NCBI GenBank assembly: GCA_016213455.1
Contig: JACRAG010000228.1
Coordinates: forward strand, 1 to 7,366
Length of the DNA: 7,366 nucleotides
Direction: 5' to 3'
From: Anaerolineae bacterium
GTDB lineage: Bacteria; Chloroflexota; Anaerolineae; Anaerolineales; Anaerolineaceae
The position numbers and the translations under genes are program-made. This document shows, piece by piece, positions 1 through 6,251 of the stretch; positions within the stretch are counted from its first letter, which is position 1, and each line of letters begins with the position of its first letter. The notes beneath the pieces are model-generated. The model did not search any database. It was not told where the DNA came from and worked only from the letters and a program-made list of their open reading frames with translations.

Positions 1-2001
1 GCGGCTTCTGCGCTCCACCAATTGTGCAGCCAGCAGACGAGTCAACGGCTCTTTGACCAGCACAGCATCTCCAACCACGGTCTGCAAAATGCCAGACCAG
101 AAGATCGGTCCGATCACGGCTGCCTTCTGCAGCACATACCGGTCTTCAGCGCCCAGGCGGTCAATGCGCGCCTGAACCAACCGGGTCAGGTTGCCTTGCA
201 AATCCATCGAGGTCACAGGGCGACTGAGGCACCAGTTGCCGGAGTCGCAATTTTTGATCAGAATTTCCTTGTCGATCATGGACCGCAGAATCTCCACCAC
301 ATAAAGTGGATTGCCTTCCGAGTTCCGCATCAGGAGTTGTTGCGATTCCTCTGGGAGTGCATCCTCGCCAATGAAATACGTCACAAGCTGCCTGATTTTT
401 TCTTCAGAAAGCGGCCCAAGATTAATTTCCTCAGATAATCCAGGGATCAAATTCAAGAATGACCCCAGGATCTCATCCACCAACGAATCTGGTTCGCGCC
501 GATACACCAAAAAAAACAACAGCGGGTTCTTCTCAACCTGCGGTACACACGAGTGCAGCAGATGAATCGACGATGGGTCGATATTTTCGATATCGTTCAA
601 CGCGATGATTGTCGGCTTGTGTGCCGATAATTTTTCCAGCCAGGAAATTAAAACGGTTTGAATCTGCAAGCGCAGCGATTCCGCTGATAGGAAGTCCAAT
701 TTACAGCGCAGATCCGCGTTCACTGGCAGCCGCAATAACTCTGCCAGATAGGGGAAATAATCTTCATGCGCTTCACCCCACAGGGTTTTACATTCCTCCA
801 AAAGGGCAGCCGATTGCTCTTCTGGATTCTGCCCATTCAACAGACTCACCCAATTGCTGATCAGTTCAATCCACATGGAATAGGGCATGCTGCGGTTATA
901 AGACCGGCAACGGCTGGTAAGCCACGTCACCGGTTCCTCCAGTGGAGAATCGACGCCATGCGCGTCCGCCAACAATGCCTGCTGGCGCATAATCGATTGC
1001 CTGACCTCTCCTAGCAATGCCTGCTTACCAATGCCCGTTTCGCCGGTCACCAAAACCAGGCTGCCCTGTCCCAGGCGCAGCAAATCGACATGTTTCTTCA
1101 GCCGTTCCAGCTCTTCTTCACGCCCAACCAAGGGGATGGTATAACCGAACACTTCAATGTTAACTGCGCGCTCCGTTTCCATACGCGCGGAGGTAGGACG
1201 GTACACCTCTAGGGGTTGGGAGATCCCCTTCACAGTGATTTGACCTAATGCTTCCCAATTGAACGTTGTCGAAGCCTGCTGGTAGGTACTTTCACTAGCC
1301 AGAACGGTGCCCGGTTCAGCGGCGCTTTCCAGCCGCGCCGCCACCGCTATGGCGATCCCCATCGCCGTATCCTCGCGATGCTGGTTCTTGCCGCCAATGC
1401 TTGCGACAATCACTTCCCCCGTATTCACACCTACACGCAGTTTGATGCCTCCATTGGGTGTATTCAAACTGCGGTTATAGCGCTCGATCGCATTCAACAT
1501 ATCCAAAGACGCCAGAATAGCCCGCTCTGGATCATCCTCGTTCGCCACGTCCGCGCCAAAGAAAGCGACCAACCCATCTCCCCGGAATTGATCCACAGTC
1601 CCGCCATAACGGTAAATTTCCGCCTCCAGCGATACCAACACCCGGTTCATCGTCTCAACCCACAGTTCATTCCCCAGGCTCTCCAGGAGGTTGGTCGAAC
1701 CGGTTACATCAGCCACAACCACAGTCACCACCCGGCGTTCACCCTCAAGTGGCGACTGAACAACCGCCTCATTGGGAAATACCTCTTCTGCCGCGCCTGG
1801 CAATGCCGGCTCGATTTCATTAACCAGGAGCCTGCGGGAGGGTTCGCTTGGATCGAGCGGAACGCCACAATTTCCACAAAACCGATATGCTGGAGGGTTG
1901 AGAAAACGACACGCACGACAGGCGCGCGCTAATCGCGTTCCGCACATCCCGCAGAAGCTCATACCATCAGGACTGTCAAATCCACAATTGGCGCAGTTCA
2001 T
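1..2001 (-). CDS. Double zinc ribbon / class III nucleotide cyclase / AAA_16-type ATPase protein (3' end beyond window)
   Basis: An open frame of 667 codons runs from ATG at 2001 off the left edge, so the C-terminus (often TPR-like repeats in this family) is missing. Two CxxC...CxxC zinc ribbons occupy residues 1-45 (C3, C6, C17, C20; C28, C31, C42, C45). A class III cyclase domain covers about 87-275. Metal-binding Asp98 (ADVTGST) and Asp142 (FRGDG), Thr212 (class IIIb style) and Arg223 are present. The usual adenine-contact Lys is Gln138, and the transition-state Asn is Ala219. An AAA_16/STAND-like ATPase begins at VGREEEL (292-298). Its Walker A is GETGIGKQ (320-327, Gln for Ser/Thr). Its Walker B is IALND (466-470, Asn for the first acidic residue). 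A GNP motif lies at 563-565. The protein is presumably a cytosolic signalling protein, but catalytic activity is doubtful. ATG 2001 is preferred because Cys3 follows at once; in-frame TTG codons at 2007, 2025 and 2031 are alternatives. Family assignment is secure; function is inferred. Confidence 0.9.
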   Translation of the reverse strand, partial: MNCANCGFDSPDGMSFCGMCGTRLARACRACRFLNPPAYRFCGNCGVPLDPSEPSRRLLVNEIEPALPGAAEEVFPNEAVVQSPLEGERRVVTVVVADVTGSTNLLESLGNELWVETMNRVLVSLEAEIYRYGGTVDQFRGDGLVAFFGADVANEDDPERAILASLDMLNAIERYNRSLNTPNGGIKLRVGVNTGEVIVASIGGKNQHREDTAMGIAIAVAARLESAAEPGTVLASESTYQQASTTFNWEALGQITVKGISQPLEVYRPTSARMETERAVNIEVFGYTIPLVGREEELERLKKHVDLLRLGQGSLVLVTGETGIGKQALLGEVRQSIMRQQALLADAHGVDSPLEEPVTWLTSRCRSYNRSMPYSMWIELISNWVSLLNGQNPEEQSAALLEECKTLWGEAHEDYFPYLAELLRLPVNADLRCKLDFLSAESLRLQIQTVLISWLEKLSAHKPTIIALNDIENIDPSSIHLLHSCVPQVEKNPLLFFLVYRREPDSLVDEILGSFLNLIPGLSEEINLGPLSEEKIRQLVTYFIGEDALPEESQQLLMRNSEGNPLYVVEILRSMIDKEILIKNCDSGNWCLSRPVTSMDLQGNLTRLVQARIDRLGAEDRYVLQKAAVIGPIFWSGILQTVVGDAVLVKEPLTRLLAAQLVERRSR

Positions 2002-2009
2002 AGACAAGA

Positions 2010-2040
2010 AGGGCGCTTCTGACAAGTTCAAAAGCGCCCT
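2010..2040 (-). promoter_or_regulatory. Hairpin in the leader of the cyclase gene, between Shine-Dalgarno and ATG
   Basis: A perfect 9-bp inverted repeat (AGGGCGCTT / AAGCGCCCT; arms 2032-2040 and 2010-2018) encloses a 13-nt loop. On the minus strand a Shine-Dalgarno-like AGGAGA (2050-2045) lies just before the hairpin. The cyclase ATG (2001) lies 8 nt after it, with no other good ribosome site close to the ATG. Folding would bring the Shine-Dalgarno nearer the ATG. Alternatively the hairpin, followed by TCTTGTCT, could act as a weak terminator or attenuator that lowers cyclase expression relative to the upstream gene. The repeat is seen directly; its role is inferred. Confidence 0.5.
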
Positions 2041-2064
2041 GGATTCTCCTATACAGTTTCCGGT

Positions 2065-2499
2065 TTATAAAACGTCGAGAGCGGCGCGGAAGCGTTTGGC
2101 CATCTCCTCGAGGATCATCACAGCCATCTCAGGCTCTTCCTTTAAAACAGCCAGGAAATCCCAGCGAGGGAGAACCAGACAGACGGTCGGATCAACAGCT
2201 ACACAGGTCGCCGTGCGCGGACCATCGTCCAAAAGGGCCAATTCACCGAAGAAATCCCCGCCCGCAAGCTGATTCACAATCGACTTGCTGCCATCGGCGC
2301 GCTCACGCACAACATCCACTTTCCCTGAGAAAACGATGAAGAAACCCTCACCGCCTTTACCCTGGGTAACAATGGTTGCTCCGCCAGCATACTCACGGTT
2401 CACGACCCGTTTGGCCAAAAGTTCAAGCTGTCGGCGGTTCAACGCCTTAAACAACGGCACGTTGAATAAGAACTTTACAATTTCATCCACGCTTGTCAT
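2065..2499 (-). CDS. Stand-alone cyclic-nucleotide-binding domain protein (Crp/PKA-regulatory fold)
   Basis: This 144-residue protein is almost entirely one CNB domain. An N-terminal helix with FLFNVPLFKAL (10-20) leads into the beta-roll, including GEGFFIVFSGKVDVV. The phosphate-binding cassette is FGELALL...PRTAT at 84-98, with the key Glu86 and Arg95 both present, so ligand binding is plausible. Thr96 follows the Arg, as in many cGMP-binding cassettes, but Thr also occurs in cAMP binders. A C-terminal helix (about 121-142) resembles the lid helix. The protein is too short for the winged-helix domain of Crp/Fnr regulators, so it probably acts through protein contacts. The ATG at 2499 has a strong AGGAG 6 nt upstream. 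It precedes the cyclase gene in the same reading frame with 63 nt between stop and start, suggesting that the two form a signalling pair. The ligand is unknown. Confidence 0.9.
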   Translation of the reverse strand: MTSVDEIVKFLFNVPLFKALNRRQLELLAKRVVNREYAGGATIVTQGKGGEGFFIVFSGKVDVVRERADGSKSIVNQLAGGDFFGELALLDDGPRTATCVAVDPTVCLVLPRWDFLAVLKEEPEMAVMILEEMAKRFRAALDVL

Positions 2500-2535
2500 A
2501 AAATTCTCCTCTGGTTGAATATCTACATCCTATAC

Positions 2536-2559
2536 GTGCAAATCATTTTAATGTTGCAC
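2536..2559. promoter_or_regulatory. Imperfect palindrome, candidate operator upstream of the CNB gene
   Basis: Outer arms GTGCAA (2536-2541) and TTGCAC (2554-2559) are perfect inverted repeats. Inside them, CATT and AATG also pair around a 2-nt centre, with a 2-nt offset on one side. The site lies about 40 nt before the CNB start codon, just downstream of a possible -10 box, where a repressor would block transcription. It does not match the Crp consensus TGTGA-N6-TCACA. It could also form a small RNA hairpin in the 5' leader. Confidence 0.4.
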
Positions 2560-2565
2560 CAGAAT

Positions 2566-2596
2566 AGTATATCCGCGTTTCAGACAATGAAGTAAA
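2566..2596 (-). promoter_or_regulatory. Possible sigma70-type promoter for the CNB-cyclase unit
   Basis: On the minus strand TATACT (2571-2566) is a reasonable -10 element. TTTACT (2596-2591) is a weak -35 candidate at a long 19-nt spacing, lying inside the end of the preceding gene. The 80-nt gap before the CNB gene, wide for this compact region, and the nearby palindrome fit a transcription start here. No clear terminator separates this unit from the transporter operon, so read-through is also possible. Confidence 0.25.
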
Positions 2597-2927
2597 GAAT
2601 CAGGATAAGCAACTCGATGGCGAAAGCCCAGGCAAACATGGTCCAACTTTCTCGCCTGTTCAATCGTCGCATCGCTGTCTCACCTGCCATGACAACATAT
2701 GCCAGCCAGATCACCGCGGATACCACCACCGTCACATTGCCCACCAGGGTTCCGACATTCACGTCATTAGAATAATGACCATAAATGCGCACAACAGTCT
2801 GGCGAGCTAGAAATATTTCAACCAACCCGATCGCACCTGTCACAAGCCAGACCAGGAAGCCGACCACGATCATCGGCCACCTGGTCACGGCTGGCAGTTC
2901 ATCTTCGGGTGTTTTAGGCTTGCTCAT
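2580..2927 (-). CDS. Small three-helix membrane protein of unknown function
   Basis: I do not recognise the family. The 115-residue product has a short polar N-terminus (MSKPKTPEDE) and three predicted hydrophobic segments at about 18-40, 58-80 and 95-115, the last ending at the stop codon. The loop between helices 2 and 3 (AMRRLNRRES) carries four arginines. By the positive-inside rule that loop is cytoplasmic, placing the N-terminus inside and the C-terminus outside. There are no cysteines and no obvious catalytic motif. The ATG at 2927 follows a GAGGG-like ribosome site and lies 17 nt after the dppF-like stop, so it is probably cotranscribed with the transporter. It may be an accessory protein of that operon or simply a passenger. 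The gene is likely real because the hydrophobic pattern is coherent along its whole length. Confidence 0.75.
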   Translation of the reverse strand: MSKPKTPEDELPAVTRWPMIVVGFLVWLVTGAIGLVEIFLARQTVVRIYGHYSNDVNVGTLVGNVTVVVSAVIWLAYVVMAGETAMRRLNRRESWTMFAWAFAIELLILILYFIV

Positions 2928-2944
2928 TCACACCCTCACTTGGT

Positions 2945-4009
2945 TTATACGCCGCGTAATTTCAGCTCTTCTGCCCGGTGGCAGGCCACAAAGTGGTCGG
3001 GGCGCAATTCGCGGAATTCCGGCGTTTTCTCACGGCATACATCCACCGCATATCGGCAGCGTGGATTGAAATAACATCCCTTCGGCGGGTTCGACGGATC
3101 AGCCACCTCGCCTTGCATCACAATGCGTTCCGATTGATATTTCGGGTCGGGCTTAGGCACCGATGACATTAACGCTTCGGTGTAGGGATGCAGCGGGTGG
3201 TTATATAACTCATCGGACAGAGCCATTTCCGCCACTTTACCCACATACATGACCGCGACGCGGTCGGAAATGTGCTGTACCACGCTCAGGTCATGCGCCA
3301 CAAACACATACGCCAGGTTCAAGTCGGCCTGCAGATCTTCCAGCAGGTTGAGCGTTTGCGCCTGAATTGACACATCCAGCGCTGAAACCGGCTCGTCGCA
3401 AATCACCAGTCGGGGATTGAGTGACAATGCCCGTGCGATTCCGATGCGCTGTCGCTGACCACCGGAAAATTCATGGGGATACCGCCGCAAATGATCAGGC
3501 CGCAAACCCACGCGTTCCAGCAACGAAATGATCACCTGTTCGCTGTCCGGCCCGTATTTCCCATGGATAACCATGGGTTCTGCGACAATATCACCCACCG
3601 TCATACGCGGGTTGAGCGAATTGACCGGGTCCTGGAAAACCATGGAAATTTCCTGGCGAACCAGTTTCATTTCCGTGGGTTTCAGGTCCATCAAGTTGAC
3701 GGTCTTGCTTGTACCGTCTTGCGACAATACGCGCGATTTGAACATAATCTCGCCAGCAGTCGGTTCATACAGGCGTAGAATGGACCGGCCAGCCGTTGTT
3801 TTTCCACAACCCGACTCGCCGACCAATCCCAGGGTTTCACCGTCACGCACGTAAAAGCTGACGTCATCCACCGCCCGCACATACCCAACCGTCCGGCGCA
3901 GCAGCCCCTTTTGAATGGGGAAAAACTTCTTTAGGCCTCTAACCCGCAGAACATAATTATCGTCCGCGGAAGGCGTTTTCATATTGGTTGCCATAGCTGC
4001 TTCTGTCAT
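2945..4009 (-). CDS. dppF: Peptide/nickel-type ABC transporter ATP-binding protein, DppF/OppF-like
   Basis: This 354-residue ATPase powers import through the two permeases, on the cytoplasmic face, as a heterodimer with the DppD-like subunit. Walker A is GESGCGKT (64-71), the Q-loop is MVFQDP (about 123-128), and the signature is SGGQRQR (182-188). Walker B is VICDEP (Asp205, Glu206) and the switch His is His239 (VAHDLS), so all catalytic motifs are intact. The C-terminal oligopeptide-transporter domain carries Cys312, 318, 325 and 343. The opening VLRVRGLKKFFPIQKG is typical of the DppF/OppF branch. The frame is open to an ATG at 4036, but ATG 4009 is preferred: AGGTGA lies 4 nt upstream and overlaps the DppD stop, leaving 8 nt between the genes. 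Exact substrate (dipeptide, oligopeptide or other) cannot be told from the ATPase. Confidence 0.95.
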   Translation of the reverse strand: MTEAAMATNMKTPSADDNYVLRVRGLKKFFPIQKGLLRRTVGYVRAVDDVSFYVRDGETLGLVGESGCGKTTAGRSILRLYEPTAGEIMFKSRVLSQDGTSKTVNLMDLKPTEMKLVRQEISMVFQDPVNSLNPRMTVGDIVAEPMVIHGKYGPDSEQVIISLLERVGLRPDHLRRYPHEFSGGQRQRIGIARALSLNPRLVICDEPVSALDVSIQAQTLNLLEDLQADLNLAYVFVAHDLSVVQHISDRVAVMYVGKVAEMALSDELYNHPLHPYTEALMSSVPKPDPKYQSERIVMQGEVADPSNPPKGCYFNPRCRYAVDVCREKTPEFRELRPDHFVACHRAEELKLRGV

Positions 4010-4017
4010 CGTTTCAC

Positions 4018-5091
4018 CTACTCGTAGAGCAAGCAACTCGCCCAGTGGTGCTCGCCAACCGATTGATAGGTCGGCGCGATTTTATCGCACTTGCCAGGCA
4101 TGAATTTGGGACACCGCGGATGGAAGACGCATCCGTTTGGCAGATGGAATGGATCAGGGACCATTCCTTCAATCGTCGCCAGGCGTTCATTGGTCCGCTT
4201 ACCCACATGCGGAATGGACTTCAACAAAGCCTGTGTATACGGGTGCTTCGGGTTATAGAACAGATCCACGGTTTTGGCCCGTTCAACCTGCTTGCCCATA
4301 TACATGACGACGATTTCTTCGGCCATTTCGGCAATGACACCCAGGTTGTGCGTGATGAACATGATGGCCATGTTATAGGTTTTCTGCATGTCACGCATCA
4401 CATCCAGGATTTGCGCTTCAATCGATACATCCAGGGCGGTGGTCGGCTCATCTGCAATCAGCATTTCAGGCCTGCAGGAGAGCGCAATCGCGATCATAAC
4501 GCGCTGCCGCTGACCACCGGAAAGCTGGTGCGGATAGCTGTCAACCCGTTCCACCGGTTTGGGAATCCCAACCCGGCGCAGCATTTCAACCGCTTCGTTT
4601 CGGGCTTCTTCCTTGGTCATCGAGCGATACTTCATCATCTCTGCAGCCATCTGGTCGCCCACTTTTTGCAGCGGGATCAAGCGGTGCAGGAAGAGCGCCT
4701 CATTGATGTGCGTCCCAGCCGTATAAACCGGCGTCAAAGAGCTCATCGGCTCCTGGAAAATCATACCAATTTCGCCACCACGAATCTGGCGGATCACATC
4801 GCCGTCAGAGCTCAGCTTTGTAATCTCCAATACTTCGTCACGTTCGTATTTCTTCCCTTCTTTCGCCTTTCGGTGATAAAGAATGGAGCCTGTTGCTACT
4901 TTACCGGGTTTGGGAACCATTTGCAAAATAGCGCGCGCAGTGACGGATTTTCCACAGCCAGACTCGCCAATCACACCGACGGTTTGGCCGCGGTTGATCG
5001 TCAGGTCCAATCCATCCACCGCTTTGACAATGCCCGCGCGAACATCGAACTGAACGCGCAGATCGGTGATCTCAATCAACTTTTCTGCCAT
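4018..5091 (-). CDS. dppD: Peptide/nickel-type ABC transporter ATP-binding protein, DppD/OppD-like
   Basis: This 357-residue ATPase is the partner of the DppF-like subunit. Walker A is GESGCGKS (42-49), the Q-loop is MIFQEP (110-115), the signature is SGGQRQR (191-197), Walker B is LIADEP (Asp214, Glu215), and the switch is His248. All are intact. The C-terminal domain has Cys321, 327, 335 and 353 in the pattern typical of this family. Compared with usual OppD/DppD proteins it has a charged, lysine-rich stretch at about 73-100 between Walker A and the Q-loop. There is also extra sequence at about 138-160 before the helical subdomain helix; both look like small insertions. The frame extends upstream to 5211, but ATG 5091 is chosen: AGGAGG lies 6-7 nt upstream and [13 protein letters not shown] is a normal family N-terminus. 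Only 10 nt separate it from the permease stop. Confidence 0.95.
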   Translation of the reverse strand: MAEKLIEITDLRVQFDVRAGIVKAVDGLDLTINRGQTVGVIGESGCGKSVTARAILQMVPKPGKVATGSILYHRKAKEGKKYERDEVLEITKLSSDGDVIRQIRGGEIGMIFQEPMSSLTPVYTAGTHINEALFLHRLIPLQKVGDQMAAEMMKYRSMTKEEARNEAVEMLRRVGIPKPVERVDSYPHQLSGGQRQRVMIAIALSCRPEMLIADEPTTALDVSIEAQILDVMRDMQKTYNMAIMFITHNLGVIAEMAEEIVVMYMGKQVERAKTVDLFYNPKHPYTQALLKSIPHVGKRTNERLATIEGMVPDPFHLPNGCVFHPRCPKFMPGKCDKIAPTYQSVGEHHWASCLLYE

Positions 5092-5101
5092 GCCATCCCT
5101 C

Positions 5102-6235
5102 CTAGCGGCCGCCGTAAGGATCCAGCGCGTCACGCAAGCCATCGCCCAGCATATTGAATGCCAGAATGACCAGAATGATGAAAGGAACCGTCCACAACAG
5201 CCATGGCGCAAAGCGAATGGCGTAGACAGTGGCTGCTTCTTGAAGCAGAACGCCCCAACTGGTCAGGGGTGGGCGAAGACCCAATCCCAGCCAACTCAAG
5301 GATGTTTCCGCAAGGATCATGCCTGGAATTGAAAGGGTCGCAATCACGATCACGTGGCTCATCGTTCCGGGAAGCAGGTGCCGGAACATAATCCGGCTAT
5401 CGGATGCGCCAGCGCTTTTGGCTGCCAGCACATATTCCCGCTCACGCAAAGACAGGATCAGACCGCGCACCTGCCTGGCCAATCCACCCCAACGCACCAG
5501 CGCCAGGATGAGGGTGAGCATGAAATATACGATGATCGGTGAGAAATACTGCGGGATAGCTGCCGCCAGCGCCATAAACAACGGAATATCCGGGAACGCT
5601 GCCAGGAATTCGGTGAACCGCTGGACAAACATGTCCACAGCTCCGCCGTAATAACCGGAGATGGCTCCCAGCACACTCCCAAGCACCAGCGTGAGGATCT
5701 GTCCGATCAAACCGATCAACAGCGATAAGCGCCCGCCATAAATGATGCGGGAGAAATAATCGCGGCCAGCAGAATCGGATCCCATCAGGAACATAGCCGC
5801 TTTAGGATCATCTGTCTTCAAGCCGAACAGGTGAATATCGCCCGGTATAAATCCCCACAGTTTATATGAATCGCCTTTCACAAACAGGCTGACCGGATAT
5901 TTGACTGCAGGGTTCTCGACAAAAGTTCGCCTGCGAATCGCTTGATCCACCTTGCGCTCGTATTGATACACAAACGGTTGAATCGAGAATTTTCCCTGGT
6001 CATCGATGAACCGAATGGTGATCGGCGGCGCTTCTGTGTAACTAGACCGGCGCTCCAGATCGTATGGGGCGACGAATTCCGCGAATAGACAGATCAGCAC
6101 ATACATCGTGAGAAGAATGATGCCGCCGATGACAGCAATGCGGTTCTTCTTAAATTTCCACCAAACCAGACTCCAGTAACTCTGGCTGACCTGTTTGGCT
6201 TTCTTGTCAGCAGGACTTAAAGTAGCAGTTGCCAT
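5102..6235 (-). CDS. dppC: ABC transporter permease, DppC/OppC-like, with enlarged first external loop
   Basis: This 377-residue inner-membrane permease forms the channel with the DppB-like subunit. An OppC_N-type region holds TM1 (about 33-56). The transport domain begins near GSDSAGRDYFSR (152-163) and has further helices at about 171-193, 212-230, 233-250, 294-312 and 344-364. The cytoplasmic EAA-type loop contacting the ATPases is around 266-290 (EYVLAAKSAGASDSR). The segment between TM1 and the GSDSAGRD motif is about 95 residues, much longer than in classical DppC (proteins of about 300 residues), which accounts for the extra length. Start ATG 6235 has AGGAGG 7 nt upstream and gives MATATLSPADKK. 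A longer frame to 6277 would overlap the upstream permease and lacks this ribosome site. There are 16 nt between the dppB stop and this start. Confidence 0.95.
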   Translation of the reverse strand: MATATLSPADKKAKQVSQSYWSLVWWKFKKNRIAVIGGIILLTMYVLICLFAEFVAPYDLERRSSYTEAPPITIRFIDDQGKFSIQPFVYQYERKVDQAIRRRTFVENPAVKYPVSLFVKGDSYKLWGFIPGDIHLFGLKTDDPKAAMFLMGSDSAGRDYFSRIIYGGRLSLLIGLIGQILTLVLGSVLGAISGYYGGAVDMFVQRFTEFLAAFPDIPLFMALAAAIPQYFSPIIVYFMLTLILALVRWGGLARQVRGLILSLREREYVLAAKSAGASDSRIMFRHLLPGTMSHVIVIATLSIPGMILAETSLSWLGLGLRPPLTSWGVLLQEAATVYAIRFAPWLLWTVPFIILVILAFNMLGDGLRDALDPYGGR

Positions 6236-6251
6236 TGCTATGCCTCCTTCG

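Noticed and set aside
1378..1932. Plus-strand open frame of 184 codons opposite the cyclase domain
   Set aside because: The minus-strand frame carries zinc ribbon and cyclase motifs throughout; the plus frame has no recognisable features or ribosome site.
2536..2559. Crp-type binding site
   Set aside because: The palindrome arms are GTGCAA/TTGCAC with a 12-nt spacer and do not fit TGTGA-N6-TCACA. It is kept only as an unassigned operator candidate.
4045..5157. Long plus-strand open frame (370 codons) opposite the DppD-like ATPase
   Set aside because: It is antisense to a clear ABC ATPase with intact motifs. Its translation is rich in His, Asn and Arg and resembles no protein family. It is a codon-use shadow.
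5092..5211. Upstream extension of the DppD-like gene to ATG 5211
   Set aside because: It would overlap the permease gene by about 110 nt and add 40 unrelated residues. ATG 5091 has an ideal ribosome site and a normal family N-terminus.
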